Assembly: GCF_036231945.1 (NCBI RefSeq)
Contig: NZ_CP109599.1
Coordinates: 1,892,501-1,956,500 of the forward strand
DNA length: 64,000 nt
Direction of reading: 5' to 3'
From: Streptomyces sp. NBC_01429
Lineage (GTDB): Bacteria > Actinomycetota > Actinomycetes > Streptomycetales > Streptomycetaceae
Shown: positions 20,156 through 28,954 of the stretch, piece after piece
Position numbering within the stretch: the stretch's first letter is position 1
How the letters are laid out: each line of letters opens with the position of its first letter
The notes under the pieces: generated by a model
Told to the model about the DNA's origin: nothing
What the model saw: the letters and a program-made list of their open reading frames with translations, nothing else
Databases searched by the model: none
Program-made: the position numbers and the translations under genes

Positions 20156-20452
20156 TCACATGAAGTTAGCGGCAGCCTTCTTGTCGCCACTGCGGTAGGA
20201 GGTGCCAGCCTGCTCCACCGCCGTCGCGATGTCCGTGAGATTCCTCTGGATTTCGGCGGCGTCATCGTTCCACTGCTTCTGGCCCGCGTTGTACGCCTCC
20301 CTCGCCTCGCCCTCCCACAGCTGAGAGATCGATTCGATCTTGGCCTTGATGGCGTCCAGGCTGTTCTGGAGCTTACCGGCCTGCGTCCTGATCGAGCCGG
20401 CCGCTTCGTCGAGTGACGAATACTTGACGATCATCGTGCCATCGTCGGACAT
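20156..20452 (-). CDS. WXG100-family Esx protein with C-terminal YxxxD signal
   Basis: 98 residues, the size of ESAT-6/CFP-10 proteins: a two-helix hairpin with the W-x-G turn as LWEGEA (W46-E47-G48). Near the C-terminus SYRSGD gives Y86-x3-D90, the general YxxxD/E type VII secretion signal. The ATG at 20452 follows GGGAGGA. The second esx gene lies 84 bases upstream on the same strand, so a heterodimer is expected, with this member carrying the export signal (CFP-10/EsxB-like role). S. coelicolor has an equivalent esx pair; I give no symbol because EsxA/EsxB naming differs between sources. Confidence 0.93.
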   Translation of the reverse strand: MSDDGTMIVKYSSLDEAAGSIRTQAGKLQNSLDAIKAKIESISQLWEGEAREAYNAGQKQWNDDAAEIQRNLTDIATAVEQAGTSYRSGDKKAAANFM

Positions 20453-20536
20453 GGATTCCTCCCACTAATCTTTTAGGTGAGTGTGTGCGTGCGTGTGCGT
20501 ACGGCTCGGTCGCGGCATACGGCCAAGCCTGAGCGA

Positions 20537-20896
20537 TCAGTAACCGTTGAGGTTCGACATCTTTCGCTCCGCGTTCGCGTCGCCGGAATATCCGTCGACC
20601 ACGTCGATTCCGCGGAGGGCCGCCTCGACCTCTTTTTCGGTGTTGCCGCTGATCGTACGAGCTGCCTCGATCGCTTCCTGGTACTTGAGCAGCTGCTTGC
20701 CGAGGCTCACCATCCTTTCGTTGATGGCGGTCTGCTTCCTGTTGAACTCACCGGCACCGATGCCCTTCCAGGCACCTTCCAGACTGTCGATGGTCCCCTG
20801 AAGCGCCCTCAGCTGCCCCTTGACGCTTTCGAAGTTCTCCGTCAGTTCGTTTTGCAGCTTGCCAAGGCTGACTCCGTTGACCTTCTGTACTGCCAT
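20537..20896 (-). CDS. WXG100-family Esx protein, partner of the 98-residue Esx
   Basis: 119 residues. Helix-turn-helix hairpin with W43-K44-G45 in GAWKGIGAGEF. The tail (VVDGYSGDANAERKMSNLNG) lacks a clean YxxxD/E, fitting the usual arrangement in which only one member of an Esx dimer has the signal. The ATG at 20896 is preceded by GAGAGGAATC. It is first of the two-gene esx unit. The 129 bases upstream separate it from the mycosin gene, which reads in the same direction. Confidence 0.92.
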   Translation of the reverse strand: MAVQKVNGVSLGKLQNELTENFESVKGQLRALQGTIDSLEGAWKGIGAGEFNRKQTAINERMVSLGKQLLKYQEAIEAARTISGNTEKEVEAALRGIDVVDGYSGDANAERKMSNLNGY

Positions 20897-21025
20897 AAGA
20901 TGAGATTCCTCTCTTGAGAATCGGTGAGCGAGTGTCTCACCGGGCTGTTCGCGAGGCTCGACGGCGGGTGAATACCGAGGAGCCCCAAGTACGTGGGAAT
21001 CCGAAGCCTCGGGAATCCGGCTTGG

Positions 21026-22285
21026 TCAGGCGCTACGACGCCTGCGTACGACGGCGAGCGTGCCTGCCGCCAGGACCGCCACAACTGCTACGCCACCGAT
21101 GATCAGGCCTGTATTGCTGTCATCGGCCTTCTCGGCACTGCCGGCGACAACCGCTTTGTCACCGGACTTGTCGTCCGGGGCCTTGGCGGAAGCTGACGAG
21201 GCAGGAGAGGGAGTGGGCGAGCCCGAGAGGTCGGGGGTCTTCTCATCGGTCAGCGGGTTGATGTCGGGGTCACCTGGATCACCCTTGCCGTGCAGGATAT
21301 TGACACCCGGACGGATCAGGCCGTTGCCGAGGTAGCTACTGCGCTCGCTTTCCTTCCAGGTACGGCTGGCCGTGTCGAAGAGCACACGGAGTACCTGATT
21401 CGCTGTCCAATCACGATGAGCGGACCAGAGGAGAGCGGCGGAGGCAGAGGCGATGGCGGTGGCGGCGCTGGTGCCACCATCGCCATAGCAGTAGCTCTGG
21501 AATTTTTCGTTGCACCAACGCGGGATATCGTTTCCAGGCGAGGCAATATCGACGCTGCCACCATACCGGGAATAATCAGCAACATTACCCTTTTTGTCTG
21601 CGGAAGCGACTCCGATGACGTGGGGATAAGCGGCCGGATATTCTTTCTTATTGCCCTCTTTGGCATTATTGCCAGCACTGGCGAAAAAGAGCTTTCCTTT
21701 GCTCTCAGCATATTTCACTGCTGCTCGCTCATCCGTAGATGAGTATTCGCTACCGAACGACATGCTGATGATCTGCGCATCACTGTCAGCCGCAGCACGG
21801 ATAGCGTCCACGGCATCTGTCCCATTGACCGGATTATTATTTTGGAATTCGGTATTGGAGATTCGCATGGGAATGATCTTCACGCCAGGGGCAAGTCCCT
21901 GTAGACCGCCACCCTTTCCTGTGCCGGCGATCAACTCGGCCATTGTTGTCCCGTGGCCCTTGTAGTCGTCCGTTTCCTTTCCGATACCTGTGGCATCCAG
22001 CCCCTTCAGGACCTGCCCCTTCAGCGAAGGGGTGGACGGGTTGACGCCGGTGTCAATGACAGCGACCTTGATGCCCTCGCCTGTGGTGACCTCCCACATC
22101 TCCTCAGCGCGCATCACATCCAGGTACCACTGCTTCGAGCGCACATCGCCCGCAGCCATGGCGGCCGGAGCCGTGCCTGCGACGAGCACACTCCAGGCCC
22201 CGACCACAGCCAACGTGCCGAGCACCCTCCGCCGCACCACGTGAGGCCCCTTGGTCTTCACGTCCTGCCTCGCTTCCGCCGTCAT
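21026..22285 (-). CDS. mycP: Mycosin-type subtilisin protease MycP (first copy)
   Basis: Membrane-anchored serine protease of the ESX machine. 419 residues: basic N-terminus and signal helix (about 19-45); subtilase domain with Asp78 (VIDTGVN), His111 (KGHGTTM), oxyanion Asn206 (SAGNNA) and Ser273 (GGTSAATA); a Pro/Ser/Asp-rich linker; and a C-terminal transmembrane helix (GLIIGGVAVVAVLAAGTLAVV) ending in RRRRSA. C258 and C266 may form a disulfide. The middle of the gene is noticeably less GC-rich than eccB or eccC. It reads toward the esx pair and is one of two mycosins in the locus. Confidence 0.94.
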   Translation of the reverse strand: MTAEARQDVKTKGPHVVRRRVLGTLAVVGAWSVLVAGTAPAAMAAGDVRSKQWYLDVMRAEEMWEVTTGEGIKVAVIDTGVNPSTPSLKGQVLKGLDATGIGKETDDYKGHGTTMAELIAGTGKGGGLQGLAPGVKIIPMRISNTEFQNNNPVNGTDAVDAIRAAADSDAQIISMSFGSEYSSTDERAAVKYAESKGKLFFASAGNNAKEGNKKEYPAAYPHVIGVASADKKGNVADYSRYGGSVDIASPGNDIPRWCNEKFQSYCYGDGGTSAATAIASASAALLWSAHRDWTANQVLRVLFDTASRTWKESERSSYLGNGLIRPGVNILHGKGDPGDPDINPLTDEKTPDLSGSPTPSPASSASAKAPDDKSGDKAVVAGSAEKADDSNTGLIIGGVAVVAVLAAGTLAVVRRRRSA

Positions 22286-22310
22286 CCCGGCTTCCGTACC
22301 TTCCCTGTAC

Positions 22311-23927
22311 TTACTCGACTACTGGCGGCACGGCACCACGCCGTCGCCCCGTCCACGTCTCTTCGTCCTCAGTCAAGTAATCGGGACGCGAAGACGCCGT
22401 GGGCTCCTGCTCATCTTTTTCAGAACCGCTTCGGCCCGGACCTCGAACAAGACCTGCGCCGCCCTGCGTGAATCCGCCGCCACGCGGCCTCGTACCGTTA
22501 GTACCGCCACGAGGCGTACCGACCACGCCATTCGAACTGGCCGCACCGCGGCCGCCGGCGCGAGCCGATCCCTTTGCAGGATTCGCGCCGACAACTCCCG
22601 GCTGGCCGGTTCTCCCCCCGGTAGAGCGGCCCGGAGAAACACCTTCTCCGCCAACGACGGTCCCCCGAGGAACACGAGAACCAGAGGAACCCCCGGCAGC
22701 GCGTGGGTTACCACCCACGACGCCCTCCGCGCGTCCTCCACGCGGCCCCACCGATCCCCCTGCTCCCGGACGCCCTGAAGCAGAGCTCCCAGCCGCCGCG
22801 GCCCCGCTCCCCGGCCCCCCGGACCGTCCAACCGCCCTCGGCACACCAGATGAACCCGCAGATCGCGGCGCACCACTCTGGAATGGGCTTACCCCGTTAC
22901 TGACATAGGACGGTGTGAATCCGGATCCACTTCCGGGGCTTGTCGGCCCACCAGAACCGACCGGTGCAGGTGCGGAGCTCTCACGTGGCACGGCAGGGGC
23001 CGAAACACTGTTGATCTCCAACGACGCATCACGGTCCGGGAGGATTGCGGAATCACTCGCGGAGACTCGCCCCGTCCCACCGTCTGCTGCGCTGACGGTC
23101 ACGCTGCGATCAGGCCCTGGCGTCGATTCGAAGCCTTCAGAACGTACCTGAGTACCAATGTCACTCGTCCGGTACGCAACGCTTTGCGGAGCGGCGCCAC
23201 CCGACAAGTGCGCGCCTGACGGCACGGTTTGCGACCCCGGAATCAATTCACGGTCCGTTGTGGGCGGCGGCACGTTCGCCTTGAGCGCTCCATCGAACTG
23301 CGGCGGTTCCTGCGCCGCGAGCCTCTCCTCCGAGACCGCGTAGAACGACGCCAGCCGGTACATCTGGTTGATGGCTTCCTGACGGTCCTTCTCAACCTTC
23401 ACCGCTGCGGCGTAGTCCGCGTTCCCCTCGATACGGCCAGGAAGCGGAATGTCCTCGACTTTCTTCCTGATCAACCGACCGTCGCGCGCCGGCATCGAAC
23501 TGCGCACCGATGCCAACCCCGTACCGGCGACCGTGATCTGAGTTCCCGCCACATCAGCGAAATCGGCGAGACTTACCGCGTGCTTCGCGAGATTCGTCCC
23601 GAAGACCTTGAAGGCAGCACCCGAGTCGCCCTGCCACTCCACCTCGTCGATGTAGCCCTTCAGCTCGCGCGCGGCCTCCTTCAGTGCGTCCCGTGCCTTC
23701 CAGAGCGCATTACCCGCGTTCTCCAGGTCCGCATGATTCGCGCTGTCGACCAGGTCGATCATCGAGTTCAGCTCACGCCCCTCGAAGCTCGTGCTCCCGA
23801 ACGGTCCCGCTCCCCCACCACTCCCGGGAACCATCGACGCCGAGATCCGGGAGATCTCGGTCTGACTCATCTGAATCTGAACGCGAGCTTCGTCGTCACT
23901 CAACGCGGGCTTTCCTCCACCGCTCAT
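22311..23927 (-). CDS. Large WXG100-like candidate ESX substrate with Gly-rich tail
   Basis: 538 residues. The N-terminal ~220 residues are helical with a W-x-G turn (VEWQGDSG, W98-G100). Then comes a long low-complexity region of Gly, Ser, Pro and Arg (about 225-505), and finally the acidic PDYLTEDEETW with Y517-x3-D521, a YxxxD secretion signal placed 18 residues from the end. The layout recalls PPE-type substrates. The ATG at 23927 overlaps the upstream gene's stop by one base (TGATG), and a GTG at 23930 is equally possible. It precedes mycP in the same direction. Secretion is predicted from the motif, not shown. Confidence 0.82.
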   Translation of the reverse strand: MSGGGKPALSDDEARVQIQMSQTEISRISASMVPGSGGGAGPFGSTSFEGRELNSMIDLVDSANHADLENAGNALWKARDALKEAARELKGYIDEVEWQGDSGAAFKVFGTNLAKHAVSLADFADVAGTQITVAGTGLASVRSSMPARDGRLIRKKVEDIPLPGRIEGNADYAAAVKVEKDRQEAINQMYRLASFYAVSEERLAAQEPPQFDGALKANVPPPTTDRELIPGSQTVPSGAHLSGGAAPQSVAYRTSDIGTQVRSEGFESTPGPDRSVTVSAADGGTGRVSASDSAILPDRDASLEINSVSAPAVPRESSAPAPVGSGGPTSPGSGSGFTPSYVSNGVSPFQSGAPRSAGSSGVPRAVGRSGGPGSGAAAAGSSASGRPGAGGSVGPRGGRAEGVVGGNPRAAGGSSGSRVPRGTVVGGEGVSPGRSTGGRTGQPGVVGANPAKGSARAGGRGAASSNGVVGTPRGGTNGTRPRGGGFTQGGAGLVRGPGRSGSEKDEQEPTASSRPDYLTEDEETWTGRRRGAVPPVVE

Positions 23928-24379
23928 CACTGCACCCCCGGGTCAAACGTTCCACCGGCCGTATCGCTGGTACCGCGGCGCTCCGACTTCTCGTGTTCCT
24001 GATCGATACGCGTCCGGATCTCCGCATACCGCCGCCGCACGTCTTCCTCAACGTTGTTGAAGCCGACCGCCGCCGCGTGTACGCCGATGCTCAGGACTTC
24101 GATCTGGTCACCGAGCGTCCTGGACAGGGACACGAGCGCCTCGTGGACGCGGTTGTACTGCGAGTAGAGGCCGTCCGCCTCCGCGAAAGGGGCGTTTCGT
24201 CCGCTGAGGGAGGAGCGGGAGATTGTCTGGGCCGCCACCTTCGCGTTGCCGGCGGCGCCGCCCTCCAGCTCGCTCAGCAGTACATCCACATGTGATCGGA
24301 ACTTCTTCAGCGCCGCGATCTGAAGCTTGAGATCGCCGTTGCCGGCGCCGCTCCCGTTGCCTGATCCCGGATCCGCCAT
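23927..24379 (-). CDS. Small helical ESX-locus protein, likely partner of the 538-residue protein
   Basis: 150 residues from an ATG at 24379 (MADPGSGNGSGAGNG) behind GGGGAGG. A disordered Gly/Ser/Asn N-terminus is followed by a helical bundle (LKLQIAALKKFRSHVDVLLS, then YNRVHEALVSLSRTLGDQIE). No export signal. Translation is coupled to the downstream WXG100-like gene, and the size fits the PE/Esx-like small partner seen before large substrates. Function is inferred from arrangement. Confidence 0.75.
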   Translation of the reverse strand: MADPGSGNGSGAGNGDLKLQIAALKKFRSHVDVLLSELEGGAAGNAKVAAQTISRSSLSGRNAPFAEADGLYSQYNRVHEALVSLSRTLGDQIEVLSIGVHAAAVGFNNVEEDVRRRYAEIRTRIDQEHEKSERRGTSDTAGGTFDPGVQ

Positions 24380-24583
24380 CCCCGTACCTCCCCGTTTACC
24401 GCCTATGCATCGTGACCGTGACGACATGCACATCACTGGTCACATACATGTCACTCTATCCACTGGTACTGACAGCCCCCAAAGTCTTATCGGTCAAGGC
24501 ACTTGGGGACATGCCGATCTGTGGGAACCTATGCGGTTGCCATCCGTGCCGGGCATATCCGCTCGATCTCCCCTCCGGCTTTG

Positions 24584-25876
24584 TCACGCCCTCAGCCGCT
24601 CGTCCGTCCCGGCCAGTCGCCGTGTCCGCCGGCGCGCGTCCCGGAGGGCTGTCGCGGCGCCCGCTATGGCCGCCACGAGGACTCCGCCGCCCACGACGGC
24701 GTAGGTGGCGAGGCGGGCGGTGCGTTCCTGGGGGGATTCGCCGAGGTGGACCTTTGCCGGGGTGGGCGCCTCGGCTTCGGTCAGGCCCTCGTGGGCCACC
24801 GGCTGTTCGATCGGCTTGTCGTCCTCGGTGAGGGCGCGTACGGGGTCGATGACGCCCCAGCCGACGAGGCGGTCGTGGCCCGCGACGGAGCGTTCTGCGG
24901 TCTGTTGCATCTGGGCGACGATCTGCTTCTGCGTCCAGTCGCCGTGCTTGGCCTTGATCAGGGCGGCGACGCCCGCGACGTAAGGGGCGGCGAAGCTGGT
25001 GCCGTTGTCGGCGCAGTGGCCGCCCAGCGGCACGGTGGTGACCATGTCGACGCCGGGCGCGGCGATGCCGACGAACTCGCCGGACTGGGAGAAGACCGCG
25101 CGCTCGTTGTTGCGGTCGGAGGCGGCCACGGCGAGCACGCCGTCGTAGGAGGCCGGGTAGGTCTTCTTGACGTTGCCGCCCAGGCCGTCGTTGCCCGCCG
25201 AGGCGACGATCACGACACCCGCGGCCAGGGCGGTGTCCACCGCCTGCTTCAGTGCGGGGATGGGTTCGACGGCGTTCTCGGTGTCCTGCGAGATGTTGAT
25301 GACATCGGCTTCGGCGTCGACGGCGTAGTTGATGGCCTCGACGAGTTTCTCGACGGTGCCGTGTCCCTGCGCGTCGTTCTGCTGGATGGGGATGATCGTG
25401 GCGTCCGGTGCGAGGCCGACGAAGCCGGTGCCCTTCGCGGGGCGGGCCGCGATGATGCCGGCGACCTTGGTGCCGTGGCCGACGGTGTCGGAGGTGCCGT
25501 TCTCCTTGCCGCGTTCGAGCTTGTCGCCGTTGTCGTCCTCAAGGTCCTTGGGCAGGAAGTTGCGCCCGCTCTTGGTATCGACGGCCTTGGTCAGCTGCGG
25601 GTTCTTGATGTCGACGCCGGTGTCGATGACCGCGACCCGTACACCCTTTCCGGTGGACTGGGTGCGCAGTTCGTCCAGCAGGACGCGCTGGAGCGACCAG
25701 GGACGGCCCTCGTACTTCTTCGAGGGGTACGTGCACTGCGTGGACGAGTCGGCCGCCGCCTGGGACACCGGCAGACCGACGAACGTCACGGCGGTGGCCG
25801 CGGTGGTGGCCGCCACGGAGGTCAACAGACGCGGAAGACGGCCGTGGAGGCGGAGGCGGCGAGAGGTGGGTGTCAT
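24584..25876 (-). CDS. mycP: Mycosin-type subtilisin protease MycP (second copy)
   Basis: 430 residues. Signal helix (about 18-41), then a subtilase domain with Asp85 (VIDTGVD), His134 (VGHGTKV), oxyanion Asn229 (SAGNDG) and Ser294 (NGTSFAAP), and a C-terminal membrane helix (ATYAVVGGGVLVAAIAGAAT) with a basic tail. C48 and C288 could be disulfide-bonded. It differs clearly from the other mycosin in the active-site surroundings and tail. It begins 13 bases past eccB, with its GAGGGG ribosome site overlapping the eccB stop, so it probably works with the EccB/C/D/E core. Confidence 0.94.
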   Translation of the reverse strand: MTPTSRRLRLHGRLPRLLTSVAATTAATAVTFVGLPVSQAAADSSTQCTYPSKKYEGRPWSLQRVLLDELRTQSTGKGVRVAVIDTGVDIKNPQLTKAVDTKSGRNFLPKDLEDDNGDKLERGKENGTSDTVGHGTKVAGIIAARPAKGTGFVGLAPDATIIPIQQNDAQGHGTVEKLVEAINYAVDAEADVINISQDTENAVEPIPALKQAVDTALAAGVVIVASAGNDGLGGNVKKTYPASYDGVLAVAASDRNNERAVFSQSGEFVGIAAPGVDMVTTVPLGGHCADNGTSFAAPYVAGVAALIKAKHGDWTQKQIVAQMQQTAERSVAGHDRLVGWGVIDPVRALTEDDKPIEQPVAHEGLTEAEAPTPAKVHLGESPQERTARLATYAVVGGGVLVAAIAGAATALRDARRRTRRLAGTDERLRA

Positions 25877-25889
25877 ACGGCGGCGCCCC

Positions 25890-27428
25890 TCACGAGCCCT
25901 GCGGCTGACGGGCCGAGCCCGTCGACAGCCGCGGTCCTGTCGGCAGGAACGAGGACCAGGCGGCCGGAATGGGCGCCGGGGTGACCTCCTTGTAACCGAG
26001 CAGGTTCTGGGCCTGCTGGTCCTCCCGCCGCTGCGCCGCCTTCTCCTTGGCCGAACCGGGGGCGCCGATGCCGGAGTCGTCCGTCGCCGTGTCGCCGTTG
26101 GCCTGCATGGCGTAGCGCAGTCCGGTGTCGGTGACCAGGAAGACGAATCCCGAACCGGTCGTGGCGCCCTTGAACTGGCGGAACAGCTGCCCGGATCCGG
26201 GGGTGACGTACGCGCTGCTCGATCCGGTGGGCAGGGTGGCGGGGAAGCCGGTGCCCGCCCAGGTGCTGAGAGTGGTGGCGCCGCTGTCCCTGTCCACCTT
26301 CCGCAGGACGTTGCAGACGGTGTTGCGGCTGCCCGCTTCGGTGCTCGCCGAGTTGACGTGCTTGGGGGCGTTCGCCGGCCAGTCGTTCTCGCTGCCGAAC
26401 GCCCGGCCGGGCCGGATGGCGCTGGGGTTCACGGGCTTGGCCTCGCCGTTCTGGCCGAGCTCGCTCACGTCCAGGTCCTTACTGCTGAGCAGCAGCTTCG
26501 CGGTGAAGTCCGATACGGGGGCGATCCGGCCGGGCAGGACGACGTAGATCTGCTTCTTGGTTCCGTCGGCGGCGGCGAGGATCATGCCGACCTTGTTCAG
26601 CTCGGGGGCAAGCTCGCCGGGGGCACCGGCGTCGTCGCCCGGGATTCCCTCGATCGTCGGGAAACTGATGGGGTCGCCCTTGTGCAGCGTCTCCAGCCAG
26701 GCGGCGGAGACGCGCTGGGGCTTTCGGCCCTGGCCCACCAGCTGGCGCAGCAGCAGCTCGTCCTTCGCCACCTCGTACGCCTTGCCGCCCGCGTCCACGA
26801 TGTAGCGGGTGCGTTCGGGGGCCGGGCCCTCGACGTACATCAGCTCGCCGCCGCGCAGCCGGTCGGCGCCGTCGGTCTTGGCCTGGTCGCGTTCGGCGAG
26901 GACGAACGCGGCCTTCTGGATGGCGCCGCCGCCCTCGACGGGCCGCTCGCAGACCGCCCAGCGCTTGGTGGCGGCCGCTTCCTTGGCGTCGGGCAGCCGG
27001 TCGGGCGCGTAGGGGATGCCGATGGTGGCGCCGTGCGGGATCTTGCCGTTGTCCAGGACGGACTCGCTGACGTTGACGACCTTGCTGTTGGCGCCGCCGA
27101 GGAGAAGCTTGGCCGAGGCCATGTTCAGGACGGGGTGGAGCTGCGTCTTGCCGTCCGTCCTCAGCACCACGTAGCGCGTGGTGGACTTGCTGGCGATGAT
27201 GACGTTCTCGCTGGGCTTGTCCCAGTCCTTGGGCGCCACCGGCTTGAACATCCCCCAGGCGCCGAAGCCCGCGAGGATCACCACACCGACGATCGCGCCG
27301 GGCAGCACCGCGCGCAACGGCCGGGGCGCTCCCTCTTCGGAGCCGGTCGCGTTCGGTTGTACGAACTGCGCGATCAGCCTTCGCTTCGCGAAGGTGTACG
27401 CGTTGAGTTCGTCCCGTCGTGATGCCAT
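25890..27428 (-). CDS. eccB: Type VII secretion protein EccB
   Basis: Single-pass core component with a large extracytoplasmic domain. 512 residues: MASRRDELNAYTFAKRRLIA is the family N-terminus; a transmembrane helix follows at about 41-61; then the periplasmic-type repeat domain. The C-terminus is GPRLSTGSARQPQGS. The ATG at 27428 is chosen over an in-frame start 15 codons upstream because the family begins with MASRRDEL. It forms a two-gene unit with the second mycosin and is divergent from eccE across 182 bases. Confidence 0.94.
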   Translation of the reverse strand: MASRRDELNAYTFAKRRLIAQFVQPNATGSEEGAPRPLRAVLPGAIVGVVILAGFGAWGMFKPVAPKDWDKPSENVIIASKSTTRYVVLRTDGKTQLHPVLNMASAKLLLGGANSKVVNVSESVLDNGKIPHGATIGIPYAPDRLPDAKEAAATKRWAVCERPVEGGGAIQKAAFVLAERDQAKTDGADRLRGGELMYVEGPAPERTRYIVDAGGKAYEVAKDELLLRQLVGQGRKPQRVSAAWLETLHKGDPISFPTIEGIPGDDAGAPGELAPELNKVGMILAAADGTKKQIYVVLPGRIAPVSDFTAKLLLSSKDLDVSELGQNGEAKPVNPSAIRPGRAFGSENDWPANAPKHVNSASTEAGSRNTVCNVLRKVDRDSGATTLSTWAGTGFPATLPTGSSSAYVTPGSGQLFRQFKGATTGSGFVFLVTDTGLRYAMQANGDTATDDSGIGAPGSAKEKAAQRREDQQAQNLLGYKEVTPAPIPAAWSSFLPTGPRLSTGSARQPQGS

Positions 27429-27610
27429 CTGTCCGCTGTTCCCTCTCCCCGTGGGCCGACAAGGTTGCCACACTCACCGAGAGGGCCCGCTGTCGTACCG
27501 GCCCCCTACTATGCATGCTGGGGCTTGCGACGCACTGCTCAGGTAGGGTGAACGCCCCGTCAACACCCATGCGAACTTGGTAATTACGGCACGAGGGGGG
27601 CAAGGCGGCG
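27429..27610. promoter_or_regulatory. Divergent eccB/eccE promoter region
   Basis: 182 non-coding bases between two core secretion genes. A -10-like TAGGGT is at 27544-27549 in the eccE direction, about 60 bases before its start; I found no well-spaced -35 hexamer. Another AT-rich stretch, CTACTATGCATGC (27507-27519), could serve either direction. Confidence 0.35.
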
Positions 27611-28954
27611 ATGAGTACGGCGACGCGCGAGCGCGATCAGCGGAGTACGGCGCGGGTCCCCGGCGCTTCCCGGAAGCGACGTAGCAACGTACCGGCGGCG
27701 GGTTCCGGCGGTGTTCCGGCCGCGGCTCCCGCGAAGACCTCGCTACGGCCCCTGTCGACGACCGGCCGGGTGGGCCCCTTCCAGTTGCGGCAGTTGGTCC
27801 TGGTCGAGGCGGCGCTCGCGCTGGCGCTGATCGGCGTTGCTCTCGGCGGGCTCTGGCTCGTACCGACGCTGGTCGTCGCGTGCGTGCTCGTGCTGCTCGC
27901 GGTGGTGCGGCGCCGGGGCCACGCGATGCAGGACTGGATGTCCTCGGCGCTCGCCCTGCGTGCGCGCAGGCGGGCCGTCGAGCCGGCAGCGGCGGACGTG
28001 GATCCGTCGCTGGCACCGGTCGTGGAGAGCGTGCCGGGCCTGCGCCCGTTCACCTATGTCGACCGGGACCGGCGCACGGTGGGGATGCTCGGCGACGGAA
28101 GCTTTCTGACCGCTGTGGTGCGGGTCGAGGCCAGCGGTGACGGGCTGCGCCCGGTGTCCGGGGCGCGTTCGCTGCCGCTGTCGCTGCTGGGCGCCTCGCT
28201 GCGGGTCGACGACATCGCTCTGGAGTCCGTGCAGTTGGTGCAGCAGGTGCGTTCCGCGCCCGCGCCGCATCTGCCGGAGCAGTCGGTGGCCCGCCTCTCG
28301 TACGCGCCGCTCCAGGAGGCGACGGGCGCGCCCGCGCTGCGGCTCACCTGGGTGGCGGTGAAGCTGGATCCCGAGCTGTGCCGGGAGGCGGTCGAGGCGC
28401 GCGGTGGCGGCATCGAGGGCGCCCAGCGCTGTCTGGTGCGGGTGGCGGACCATGTGGCGAGCCGGATCACCGGAGCCGGGTTCCGGGCCGTGGTGCTGGA
28501 CCAGCAGGAGCTGAACTCGACCATGACGACCTCGGCGTGCGCCAGCCCCGCCGTGTCCACGCGGGCGAGCCGGCCGGAGGCCACCACGCGCGCGCGTACG
28601 GCGGAGACGACCCGGGTCTGGCGGTGCGACGACCGCTGGCACACCACGTACGCGGTGGGCCGCTGGCCGGAGTTGGGGCGCGCCGCCACTCCGCTCCCCC
28701 GGCTGGTCTCGCTGCTCACCTCGGCCCCGGCGTACGCCACGACCTTCAGTGTGACGCTGCGCCCAGGCGCGCACCGGGGTTCGATGGACATCGCCGGCCA
28801 TGTGCGGATCACCGGCGGCAGCGATACGGAACTGGTGCGGGTGCGCCGCACGTTGGAGGCCGCCGCCCGCACGGCGAAGGTCGGACTGATACGGCTGGAC
28901 CGCGAGCAGCTGCCCGGCGTGCTGGCGACACTGCCCCTGGGAGGCGCGCGATGA
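27611..28954 (+). CDS. eccE: Type VII secretion protein EccE
   Basis: Peripheral core component of the ESX complex. 447 residues: a basic, disordered N-terminus; two closely spaced membrane helices (about 60-80 and 82-100); then the soluble EccE domain starting near SVPGLRPFTYVDRDRRTVGM. Its stop is overlapped by the next start (ATGA), so the downstream gene is translationally coupled. The call rests on helix layout, length and position beside eccB; EccE is the least conserved core protein, so it is slightly less certain than the others. Confidence 0.85.
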   Translation: MSTATRERDQRSTARVPGASRKRRSNVPAAGSGGVPAAAPAKTSLRPLSTTGRVGPFQLRQLVLVEAALALALIGVALGGLWLVPTLVVACVLVLLAVVRRRGHAMQDWMSSALALRARRRAVEPAAADVDPSLAPVVESVPGLRPFTYVDRDRRTVGMLGDGSFLTAVVRVEASGDGLRPVSGARSLPLSLLGASLRVDDIALESVQLVQQVRSAPAPHLPEQSVARLSYAPLQEATGAPALRLTWVAVKLDPELCREAVEARGGGIEGAQRCLVRVADHVASRITGAGFRAVVLDQQELNSTMTTSACASPAVSTRASRPEATTRARTAETTRVWRCDDRWHTTYAVGRWPELGRAATPLPRLVSLLTSAPAYATTFSVTLRPGAHRGSMDIAGHVRITGGSDTELVRVRRTLEAAARTAKVGLIRLDREQLPGVLATLPLGGAR

